From Chlorops oryzae (Eukaryota; Arthropoda; Insecta; Diptera; Chloropidae): a stretch of 64,000 bases of DNA. Positions within the stretch are counted from its first letter, which is position 1, and every line of letters starts with the position of its first letter. This document shows, one piece after another, positions 44,849-55,530 of the stretch. The notes below the pieces were generated by a model, which was not told where the DNA came from, made no database searches, and saw only the letters and a list, made by a program, of their open reading frames with translations. The stretch lies in the NCBI GenBank assembly GCA_020466095.1, contig CM035808.1, forward strand, positions 22,627,296-22,691,295, written 5' to 3'. Position numbers and translations under genes: made by a program.

Positions 44849-44856
44849 ATATCCTC

Positions 44857-45649
44857 CAAGTACATAAATCTAAAGATGATTCTGACTAGCTCACTTTGAA
44901 CTTTATTCAGTTATCCGTATCACATACTTATTGGGCACTAAAAACGGCATATTGTGAATGGTAAATTCGGGGAATTCTCTACGTGTTCTTGTTCCCATAC
45001 GCAAAATAGCTTCCAAAGAGCAGAAACTTCATGTTGATGCATTCAATCATTAATCCTTAACCTTTCAAAGTCGTGTGGAGCTTTGAGTGCTCCAGAAAAT
45101 TTTACTTGAATATAATTTTGTTTGCCATGCTGCTCCTTATATCATCTTCAGACTCAAAGTACGAAGAAGTGACATAGTAAAGGAACGCTTATGCTACTTG
45201 GAGTAAGTATTTTGCGCCTGTTGAGTGTATATTGAACCACTTGCACAACGCGTGCACCAAGGCACACATACACACACACACACACACACATCCTTTCAAA
45301 CTTGTGCAAATATTCCCATTCATCGTTTCGATTTCCTTGGCATCGTTCACGCAATCGTCATCAACAGAATCTGCATAGATTAAATCAAATACACGAGGTC
45401 CTTCAGAGAAAAAATTGTATCAACAACATACTTGCCATGTTCGTCAATGTTGTTCAGAGCAGGTTTTTTTCCTCTCGTGTTTTATTTTCCTTTCCTTCTC
45501 CGAAGAAGCAAACGCGTTTCAAGGCTTTGGTACACTTGAATGGGGATTTGCATGCAACGTTTATGCGTTGAATACTTCTAAAATGCATTTAGACTATAGC
45601 CGTGTGTGTGTGTGTGTGTGTGCTTCACAGAATTTTGAATAGTTTCGCA
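44857..45649. other. Non-coding interval with CA and GT microsatellites
   Basis: (CA)n at about 45268-45290 and (GT)n at about 45603-45621. No gene supported. Confidence 0.45.
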
Positions 45650-46545
45650 ACCCTGCAGTAGTTCCAACTACACTCCAACTACTCTCTAACTTTGCTCCAA
45701 CTACTCACCAACTACTTTTCAACTACACTCCAAATACTCTCCAACTACTATCCAACTACTATCCAACTACTATCCAGCTACTCTCCATTTACTCTCCATA
45801 TACTCTCCAACTACTCTCCAACTACTCTCCAACTACTCTCCAACTACTCTCCAACTACTCTGAAACTAATCTCCAAATACTCTCTAATTACTCTCCAATT
45901 ACTCTCCATCTACTCTCCAACTACTTTCAAACTAATCTTCAATTAATCTACAAATACTCTCCAATTACTCTCCAACTAATCTCCGAATACTCTAAAATTA
46001 CTCTCCAACTAATCTCCAAATACTCTACATCTACTCTCCAAATACTCTCTAACTACTCCACGACTACTATCAAACTTCTATCCATCTACTCTCCAACTGC
46101 TCTCCAACTACTCTCCAACTACTCTGAAACAATTCTCCAAATACTCTCCAACTACTCTCCAACTACTTTCCAACTTATCTCCAACTACTCTCGAACTACT
46201 CTCCAACTACTCTCCAACTACACTCCAACTACTCTCCAACTACTCTCCAACTACTCTCCAACTACTCTGAAACTAATCTCCATATACTCTCTAATTACTC
46301 TCCAATTACTCTCCATCTACTCTCCAACTACTTTCAAACTAATCTTCAATTAATCTACAAATACTCTCCAATTACTCTCCAACTAATCTCCGAATACTCT
46401 AAAATTACTCTCCAACTAATCTCCAAATACTCTACATCTACTCTCCAAATACTCTCTAACTACTCCACGACTACTATCCAACTTCTATCCATCTACTCTC
46501 CAACTGCTCTCTAACTACTCTTTATCTACTCCTTGACTATCGCAA
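45650..46545. repeat. 11-bp minisatellite, CTCCAACTACT, with higher-order repeat
   Basis: Roughly 80 tandem variants of CTCCAACTACT fill about 0.9 kb. Irregular variants (CTCCAATTACT, CTGAAACTAAT, CTCCACGACTACT) occur in the same order twice, near 45848-46100 and 46254-46505, so a ~406-bp block was duplicated as a unit. One frame reads as repetitive LLSNYSPTTLQ but is a product of the period, not a gene. Confidence 0.88.
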
Positions 46546-47858
46546 AAATACCAGGACTACTCCTTCTTAATTTGTCACCAAATGCTTAAAAATGTCTTTT
46601 AAATATTGAGCTGTCATTGAAAAATAACCACTCGCACATTTAACTACTCCACGGTAGACCTACTATGCTCAATTAGAGGACAATTGTCCCATATGAACCA
46701 GTTGGTCGAATTTTTTAACGACACTTCCTGTAAACCGCCTGTTGCTACTCAAGGTTTAATCAATTATCATATATAAAATGGGGAACATTTTGATTAGTCA
46801 TATATCGAGTAACCTCAGAGTACTCCTTTTTGGTAATCTGACCTATTCATTACTGCAGGGCATGTGTTTGGTTGTCTGTGTGTATGCGTGTGCGTGTTGA
46901 ACTTGCTCTTCAGTCAATCACGAATGATTAAACGTTTTAATTTATGGTGAAAGCTTTTAAATTACGTGCACACACAATGGGCTTTCATTTACTGATCAGT
47001 CGAAGTGGTAAAATGTCCTACATTTTTCCCCTTCTCATAATGGAAAGCTGAATTGTGAGTTTTTTCATGGTAGCTCATAGCATAAATATGTTTGTGGAAA
47101 TATGAATTTTTAACTAATAATTTTGTAGTTATTCATATTTTTTGAAAAAAAAGCAAATGAAAATTTGTGTAGTTTCATTTTTAAATAGTTGATAAAGAAA
47201 AAAAATTTTCGAATTAAGAGAAAAGTTGAAATGAATTATCATTGCTTTGTCGGTTATTTAAATTAAAAATAATATGCTTTTCATTCAAAGAAATGTAACA
47301 TTATAGTTTAATTAATTAAAAAAAAAAAATTACGAGTTACGAGATTAAATACTATTTGATTATTTTATATTTAAAAATTGTTTGAAAATTGCGGTCAAGT
47401 TCGATAATTCAACCTTTGTGATATATGTATGTTTGCATGTCCTTAGTAATCAGTGATATTTATTTTTTTTTATTTGTGGTCAATTCGATATAATTAATGA
47501 ATTTTTTTTCGCTGTGCTAAATCGAAAATAGGCTTTCGAAGAATGGATTATTTTGATGACATTAATTGGAATACATCTACAATCAATCCTCTCGCATCCT
47601 TATAACCATTCGCGAGTGAAAAAAATTTACCTGCTGGAAAATTCTTGCCCTTTGAAGCCGTCGTTAAATTTGAGGAGGCCATTATTCATCGCTAGGCAAG
47701 CTAACTCAGTGGGACTAGGGCAAAATGGTGATGGGTGAGAGGCTTTTTTTTACAATTTTGAGACATCTGAGTTTTATTTTGTCTGTCCGATCACCTAAGA
47801 CAGTGTCATCTATCATAAGGACTAACTGATAAAATCGGAATTGGATTGAAAGAGCTTG
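46546..47858. other. Non-coding interval
   Basis: AT-rich, without a supported gene, RNA or repeat. Confidence 0.4.
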
Positions 47859-47996
47859 AGGGCCGTTTTCTCATCTTTTTTTATCTGTAAGTTAAATTAT
47901 CCTGATGATAGTTTCATACAAATTTGATTAATAAGTCAAAGAAATTGAAATTTAACTGGCAGATAGAGATTAAAAGTAGGATGAGAAAACGGCCCT
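47859..47996. repeat. 138-bp inverted-repeat element
   Basis: Ends AGGGCCGTTTTCTCATC and GATGAGAAAACGGCCCT are perfect inverses; internal arms pair weakly (TTTATCTGTAAGTTAAATT / AATTTAACTGGCAGATA). MITE-like. The outside bases do not give a clear duplication. Confidence 0.65.
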
Positions 47997-48157
47997 TAAT
48001 GTTTTTAATTTTCTTTTCGTTGCTATGTTTGGTGGAATGCTATTGTTTCAAATTGTTTAATTTGAAGAACGGTAGGGAGTCATGGAATTGAACTCAAAAG
48101 TGTTTACAATCTAGAGCAATTAAGTAGCGCTACATGTTTGAAATATACACATGTGTA

Positions 48158-49591
48158 CCCAAGCGACACAACTTCTCTTTAAACGGTCTTCAAGAGCGCT
48201 CAGAGACTAATTAATGAGAGCTAATGCTCTCAGAAAAGCTCTTTGAGCGCTCTTGAAGACCTTCTACAGACTAAAAGGACGCAAAAAGGCGGGGCTTAGG
48301 GGCCTTATGAGAGTTTTTAGAGACTTAACAAAAAATCAGTTTTCTCTCTAGGAAGTCTTTGAGAACTCTTTGAAAGATCTTTAAAACATCTTTAAGAGTT
48401 CTTTGAAAGACTGAATATTGATGTCATCATCAGTCCGTGTGCGTGATAGGGACGCAAATATGCTCATACGTTTTATAAATTATATCCTTTTTCTTTTTCT
48501 TTAAGAAGAAACACAAAAGACGTCCTACATAGTCAATGTTGGAAATATTTTGAACACAAAAGGACACGTGTGAAGATTATAATGTAATAAAAAAATATGA
48601 AAAATTGAAATGAAATATCTCAATTATTTGAACATAAAAATGAAAACGGAGATCAGTTCATCGGCAATATGATATATTCTACCCCACTAAATTTTCACGC
48701 GCCTTTAAAATATTAATGTTTTGTAAAAAATTTTAAGTTTAAAAATCGTTATTTTTTAAATTTTCTTTTCGTTTCTTTTACATTTTATTCTGTAATAATA
48801 GAAAGCTTATTTCAGGCATTTTCCCTTCTTAATTTGAAATCAACATTTTCATAAAGCATAAAAAAGTTTTGGTTGATTGTTTAGAAATAAAATCATGCAA
48901 CTTCGTTCCAAAAAGATGGCGGATTTCCAAATGTCTTTTGAAGACCTTCTGAAAAGTTAAACGTCTCAATAGTGAGCAGACATATTTAGAGTTGCAACAG
49001 GATTTTTTTGTTTCAATCTAAATAACACCCCTGGTAAGAGTTGCATTTTTATTTTGCTTTTGTTATTTCTGTTCTTACTTGTTAATGTCAACCCTGCGTA
49101 AATGAGAAAAATGTCAAAAACAAACAATAAAATGTAATGACTCACTATTTCCTCTCAATAAGTTCTTTGTAAGAGTTTCCAAAGACGTGACGTCACTGAA
49201 AATCTCTGAAAGGTCTTTATAAACAGGAATATAGAGGCCTACTCTCACAAAGCTCTTTAAAATGTGTTTTGAAGAGTTTTCTAAATATGAATGTGTTACC
49301 TCTTTGAAATACCAATATGAGAATTTCCGAAGAGTTAAAAAAAACAATTTCGGAAATCGGTCTTCGGACGCTGTTCAAAGAGTGTATTGAGAGCTTTCTA
49401 AGACATCCGATTTTTAAAGTATTCTAAAGAAGTTTGAAAGCGTTTTTTGAGACAAGATGTTTTTTAAAGTTTTTATTATTCTTTTCAGAGAGTTTTCAAA
49501 GATATTAAGTTTTTCAAAGACCTTCTAAAGAGCATTCAAAGAGCTTTATGTCTAAGAATACTCTCCAAATTTGATATCTGTGTCGCTTGGG
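48158..49591. mobile_element. Foldback element with AGAGCTCTTTGAA-type sub-repeats
   Basis: Termini CCCAAGCGACACA and TGTGTCGCTTGGG are inverted, with TA outside each end. For 300-400 bp inward both sides carry many palindrome-like words such as AGAGCTCTTTGAAAGA, TCTTGAAGACC and TCTTTGAGAACTC, repeated in both orientations. The middle (about 48480-49080) is ordinary AT-rich DNA. No transposase is seen. Confidence 0.7.
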
Positions 49592-49609
49592 TACTTTTCC
49601 AATTTTTTT

Positions 49610-50240
49610 GAATTTTAATCGGAGGCCTTAATATGCGCTCAAATTCTAAGTTTCATTGAAATATTTCTAAAAATTCCGATTTTGAGGCAGTTTTGAGATT
49701 TTTGTGACAGACCCTAGTACTGGAGGTACCCTTAATAATAGACCGACCAAGGAAATTTTTTGGGAGGATGTTTATGGTTGCAAAGGAAGCATAAGTGCCA
49801 AATTTCGTTCAAGTCCCATTTGAATTTCGGGTGTAGGGTACAATTTTCGAAAAACGCCCTCCTGCCACGCCCACTTTTATAATTTTTGAAAATCGTATTA
49901 CTTGCCTTGAAACATGTTCAAATATCAAATTTCATCAAAATATGTTGAAAAACTTCGATTTTAGAGCAGTTTTTGTGATTTTCGTAACAGACCCTAGTAC
50001 TGGAGGTACCCCTAAAAATGGTCCGATCAGGTCCATTCTCGAACTTGTTCTTACTCATGTCCCCGTGAGCACGCATACCAAATTTTGTCGAGATAGATCA
50101 ACTCCTTCTATAAGATAACTGTATACAGACAGACAGACAGACGGACAGACAGACGGACATGGTCTATCTCGACTGGTTCTGGGTGTTACACACAACCACA
50201 CAATCGCAATATACCCTCGACACAGAGTGTGTCGGGTATA
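49610..50240 (+). repeat. Interspersed repeat with (GACA)n and GTGTCGGGTATAAA end
   Basis: The fullest copy of the family: GACAGACCCTAGTACTGGAG occurs in two sub-blocks. These are followed by CGAGATAGATCAACTCCTTC, a GACA/GACG run (about 50128-50158), ATGGTCTATCTCGACTGG and a final GTGTCGGGTATAAA. Relatives are at 3201-3540, 19625-20346 and 53232-54075, and partly in the 146/2608 pair. Non-autonomous; class unknown. Confidence 0.7.
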
Positions 50241-51112
50241 AATAGAGCAGTTCACGAATTTTGAATCTAGGACGTATACGTAATGCTTTTGCCTACTAAA
50301 TTTGGTTCTAAAAAACATTGCTCATACGTCGGGTATAAATACTAAAAATTACTTCTGAGGGTCATCCTTATCACTTAGGTTTATAAAAAATAGTTGATAT
50401 TCTTTTCTCAGACGTACTGAAACCTACTGGTCAAGTTGATGGTCAATAGTTGTTTCAAATGAGTTAGGGTACAAACACCGTGACACAAGAATTTTATTCA
50501 TCAAATATTGTTTTTTTTTCATTTATTTTTTTATTTTGTTTGCATAAGAAATAAACACAAAAATGGTGAGTCTTCGCCAAAAAAATTAAATGTTTAATAG
50601 GTAAGAAAAACTACTTACAATCAGGCATGCTCTAAAAATCAAATCCCCATTAAAAAAAGTTCGAAATAGCTTATAATATTATAATCTTTTTCCGTCCGTC
50701 CGTCATTTTCTAGGTAAAATTTTTGATGCCCACCTCCGCTTCTTTGTTTAATAAAATGCCACAATTTTCAATTCCTTTTAATAATCAAAATTTTTGAAAT
50801 CAAAAATTACATTTAAAGCAACATTGCGCGATTTAATCCGAAAAATTCTAACCAATTCGACAACAAAATTTGCCAAGAAAAAAAAATGTTTAACTTCGGC
50901 TCAATTTTTTATATAAAATAATAATGTTTAAAAAAAAACTTCTCTATTAGATAAAATCACTAAGTCATAAAAATAAGATGATCGAAAAATCCTTTTTCCC
51001 AATGAAATTCCATAATTCTGCAATTGCTGATTCCCGCTGTATCATTTTGAAATATTTCTTTAAGTCATATGGTCAATCTTTTTTAAATAAAGAAAATAAA
51101 ATCATTCATACC
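50241..51112. other. Non-coding interval with repeat fragments
   Basis: A short palindromic unit (ACGTATACGTAATGCTTTTG ... GCTCATACGTCG, 50270-50333) is repeated at 55272-55337 and, inverted, at 57780-57835. A fragment near 50380-50500 resembles the tail of the 55.1-kb repeat. No gene. Confidence 0.45.
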
Positions 51113-51202
51113 GGCATGCTCTAGAGGACGAATCCGAATAAAAAAAAAATCGAAATCACATTGGTTTCGAATTTTTTTTATTCGATTTCTAGAGCATGCC
51201 TG
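51113..51202. repeat. 90-bp hairpin element GGCATGCTCTAGA
   Basis: Left GGCATGCTCTAGA and right TCTAGAGCATGCC are perfect inverses enclosing another pair (AAAATCGAAAT / ATTCGATTT). A third end (TCAGGCATGCTCTA) lies alone at about 50623. Confidence 0.6.
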
Positions 51203-51598
51203 AATAATTCATATGATTTAAGCACCTACATTGGGAAAAAGCGTCAAAATCTCCTCTGCTGCCTACCGTTCGAAATCTATTGTTATCAATATTGAGAGGA
51301 GTTCCCACTTTCTGTTTATTCATCGCAAATATTTCACTTACTTATTTATGCGTGTGTTAATTTTCACTTCATTTTTAAGTGCCCATTGTGCGTAGCGCAA
51401 ACTGACTCATTTAGAATCGTAGCACGAGAGCTCGTTAGTCGAATGTACTTGTTAAATGAATTTTCATTGAATTTGTGTGTTTTATGCATAATCGCTCTGC
51501 GAATGAAAATATTAGAACAAACAAAAATAAATAAAAATTCTCGAGCACTCGAATCATGTAGATTTTAACGCATTTCGCATAAGCGAATGCATCTAATG

Positions 51599-52688
51599 CA
51601 CTGAGAAAAAAATCAACCAGAAAATTGGTTAATTCAAAAGGAAGAACATACAAAACAGTTTCAATAAGGAATATTTTTAATTTTAACAATTTTTCTTGTT
51701 GGAAAAAATAAAGATTTTTCTTTTAAATCAACTATGTTTCAAATTAAATTGACATGATAATTTTCAAAAATGGTTTTAAATTTAAATTGTTGACCTAACC
51801 ACGGACATAATTGAAATCACAAGACAACTTTTAAAATAAAAAAAAAAAAAACTAAACTACCTATATAAGAAGAAATTTCAAAACTTTAATTAACTTTCAA
51901 AGCAAATGGCCACAGAGCCCTCTGCTAAACATAAGCCCAAAATCTAATATTGCGAGAGTCCGATGCGAGAGTGCGCGACGTCACGAAAATGTTTAGCGTG
52001 ACGCTTTTCAATCTCCAATGAGAGTTTTGCGTCACGCAGATGAAAGCATAATATCGCTTCTAGTAATGCATTATTTGAACCGAGTACCAATCTAACGAGT
52101 ACCAAGTACTCAAAAAAATTATACGTTATCACTTGAGTTAAAATTTTAATTCAAAATTTTCAAAAACTACCCAAAAATTTTCAAAATGAACCAAAGCTCG
52201 CGGAATGTTTTAAAAGCTCTTTTTCACGGAACAGTGAACATTTTTTGTTTTATTAGTTTAAACGAGTACCCAATAGCGAGTACTCAAAAAATAGCTACAT
52301 CATTAACCTGTAAAATTGCTTCGCAACGAGAAATATTCAATTTTTCAAAATTTTCTCGCTACGAGGTCTCGCAGTGCGATACATTGGAGCTTGAACCATA
52401 TGATTGAATGTATTGAAATTTGTGTGAGTCTCGTCTCGCGCTCTCGCAATGTTGGATTTTGGGCTTTAAGATGAATACATAATTTATATGTCCTATTTTA
52501 TAAAGCAAATGAGAATTATACCGAACGAAAAAAAAGTATTCAAACATATTTCCTTTCAAATCAACCAAAAATGTTGTTGACTCAACCATTTTTCTTTTGA
52601 AATTTTTGTTCTGCTCGAAAATCAAAAAAACTGTGAATAACAACGAGCCCTTAAAAAAAAAAAAACGCCTGGTTAAGTTCGCTCAGTG
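51599..52688 (+). mobile_element. CACTGAG-ended element, copy B, with a different core
   Basis: Ends CACTGAG and CTCAGTG, flanked by TG on both sides. The outer ~350 and ~220 bp match copy A (37311-37926, reversed). The core 51930-52470 differs and has its own inverted ends (GCCCAAAATCTAATATTGCG and CGCAATGTTGGATTTTGGGC), so a second element may have been inserted or exchanged. Non-coding. Confidence 0.7.
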
Positions 52689-53231
52689 TGCGTATTTTGA
52701 AAATCGCGTTAATGAAGTGCTTCAATCACTTTTAATTTGCTGAATTTCGAAACTTCGGATGATTCATTCCATTTGCATACGATATTGTATTTGAATAGTT
52801 TGTAATTAAAATTGAAGGCAAAATATTGGATTTCATTAAAATATAGCATACGAATTTTTTTTTGATATTATTTTGAAGTAATTCATAAATGCTGATTTCC
52901 AAATTCTGTTTTTAGAGGAATGCATTTAAAAAATTTGCATTTCATATTACATTTTGCGATACATTTTTGCGGTTATCGAATAAAAAAGTTGGTACTTGAA
53001 AATGCAGCAGGTCCATAAATTTGTTTTTGCTAGATTTGCTACAGGACATTTTTAAATCAACCTTAGAAAGCGTGGCCGAGAATTAAGTTGCGCAGTTTTT
53101 AGCTTGCTTTTTAAAAAACCAATTGTGTCCGAGCCTTCCTTTTGATATTGTTTTAGTAATGCAAAGTATAAATTTTTTTCCCGAAATGAAAGAAGAAAAA
53201 GGTCAGTAATATCCTTAAACAAGTGAAGGTG

Positions 53232-54075
53232 ACGTAGTAACAATAAAATACCCGACAAAGATATAAAAAGGGCTAGCTAAGCATGTTTTAATATTTCTTA
53301 TAGCAGGCCTCAAGACCATGATTACTTAGAGAAAGTATCCTGGAGAATTTCAAGACAAAAAGCGGACAGATTTTTGCTATTTTGTGAAAGACCCTAGTAC
53401 TGGAGGTAGCCCTAATTATAGACCGATCAAGAAAATTTTTGGAAAGGACGCTTACGACTATGGAAGAAGCATGCATGCCAATTTCCGTTCAAACCCCAAC
53501 AATTTTCGAAAAACACCCTCCTTCAACGCTCACAATTCGAAATTTTTGAAGTTACATTCAATCCCATACAAATCCTTTTGGATTTTGCGGTTTTCATAAC
53601 ATACCCTAGCACAGAAGGTACCCCTTAAAATGGTCCGATCAAGCCCATTGATCTCACTCATCGCTCTTGGCAATATGCATATCGAATTTCGTAAAGATAG
53701 CTCAACTCCTTCGATAAGAAATTTGTATACAGAAAGACGGATAGTCAGACAGACAAACGGACAGGAAGACAGACAGATGGACGGACATACGGACGTACAG
53801 ACAGACAGACAGATGGAAAGACATGGCTAAATCGAATTTCCTGGTGACGCTGATCATTTCAATAAACACCTTTCATGGTCCCTGTTTAGATTAAGAGAGG
53901 CACTGGAAGGAAACACATGACAGTAATGGAGACGAAAAACATTCCATTTCCGTCACTCTCATGTGTTTCGGGTTTTGTCTCCATGTTTAAACCGGGACAT
54001 GGTCTATCTCGACCAGGTTTCTGGGTGTAACACACAGCTACACAAACGCACACAGATTGTGTCGGATATAAAAAT
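53232..54075 (+). repeat. Interspersed repeat (GACAGACAGA family) with an inserted inverted repeat
   Basis: Starts near AACAATAAAATACCCGACAA and ends GTGTCGGATATAAA, with GAAAGACCCTAGTACTGGAG and GACAGACA/GACGGACAT runs (about 53735-53820) in between. A ~120-bp imperfect inverted repeat (CCTGTTTAGATTAAGAG ... TTTAAACCGGGA, 53878-53997) interrupts it between two CATGGTC words, a likely insertion with 7-8 bp duplication. Confidence 0.68.
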
Positions 54076-55069
54076 CGAATTTCAAAAGCTTTAAATAATC
54101 ACATAAATATTTTGCAGTTAATTCGACAATTTCCATATTCTGCTTTGCCTTAACGATTTGCTTTTTTGCTTCTTGAAGATGAAATCCCGTTTACTTTTAT
54201 TGCTTCGTAAAATGGTAATGCAAATACGCCTAATGGTTGAATCATTGCACCTAGTGGGCACCTTGATAATATAACGACTCTTTTTATGAGTTTGATTACA
54301 GCTATTACGCTGACTATGACTATTGCCCCGGTACACTTGTTGGTACTTTCGAAACATTAAGCCTCGAAGAAAAGTTAAGGGAAAAAAAAAACAATAGCTT
54401 CTCTCTTTACCTTTGAGGTTGTAAACAAGCGAAATAACAATCAAGACCGAAGAGAAAATCAGAAAAGATAAGAAAACTTTTTTTTCTCTTCGAAGGCAAT
54501 TACATAAAACAATGGACAAGGTCAAAAAGGGGAGGTGTCAGATACATAGATTTCTTTAGAATCATCATAATCATCAGTAGCACAATCGAATACTTTGCAT
54601 TAATCTCAATAGTATTCCTGTTATGGGAACGGAATGATCGCCTTGGCTCCGTCTTCATGGATGAAAAAGTCGGTGACATTTTTCAATTAAAGCTATTTAA
54701 GTGTAGGCACATATATTTTGTAAGGAATCAGAAGAGATTTTCACTGTGTCGATACTGTGTCTTAATTCGAGAAAATATTGAATGAAGAAATGGGGATCAA
54801 AAAACTTCTTTGTCATCTACTTAAGAAATTTTAGCTCATTCCTTGTATGAGTCTCCATCACGAAAATATTAATGTTGCTAGTTTATTAGGCTTGAGGAAC
54901 TGCACATTTGAAACTAGCTACTTAATTATCCTTCGTTATTCGCCAACTTGACCTATAGGTATTATTGTAGCAATAAATATTTAGGATCACAGCCTTTCAA
55001 CCTAGTTTAGACTTTTTGAAGGTTTCAACTTTCAAATGATAATCCTCAGTTTACTAATTTTATATGAAA
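54076..55069. other. Non-coding interval
   Basis: No supported gene. The 135-codon minus-strand open frame at 54118-54525 has no domain or homologue I recognise. Confidence 0.35.
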
Positions 55070-55530
55070 ACTAGCTGAACCGGCGAACTTTACACCGCCT
55101 CAGAAATAACTATTGTTTCAAACAACAATAGCTAACAACTTGCAGATCTTTTCCTATAAAATTTTCTCCCTCTTTCCCTTGAGGTTCAAAGAAAACCATG
55201 TGGGTTTTCTTTTTAAGAATTACAAATTTGTCTTCCATAAATTGAAATAAAGTTGATCATTAATTTTAAAAACACGACGTATACGTAATGTTTCGGCTTA
55301 CTAAATTTGTTTGAATTAATATTGCTCATACGTCGAGTTGCTGCTAAAAGTAAAAACTGCTTGATGGAACCAAGTATTGAGATAGTTATAGGGTGTGAAA
55401 AATAGATTTTGTCCAATTCTCAGACCTAAGCGGTATGCATACAAATTCCATCGATAAATTTCAATCATAAGAATCGGTCCAGGCGTTTTAGAGGAGTTTG
55501 GTAACAAACACCACGACATGAGAATTTTAT
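55070..55530 (+). repeat. Interspersed repeat starting CTAGCTGAACCGGCGAAC
   Basis: Begins CTAGCTGAACCGGCGAAC and includes AAGAATCGGTCCAGGCGTTT and TAGAGGAGTTTGGTAACAAA. An inverted copy is at about 57660-57925 (GTTCGCCGGAACAGCTAATG, AACGGCTCCACCGGTTTTTA). The layout resembles 3' remnants of RTE-type or related LINEs frequent in fly genomes, but no reverse transcriptase is present. Confidence 0.55.

Noticed and set aside
45692..45946. Open frame of NYSPTTLQLLS repeats
   Set aside because: It is an artefact of the 11-bp minisatellite period, which shifts frame every unit and gives a low-complexity peptide.
54118..54525. 135-codon minus-strand open frame
   Set aside because: No recognisable domain, no splice context, and a basic, low-information composition; probably chance in AT-rich DNA.
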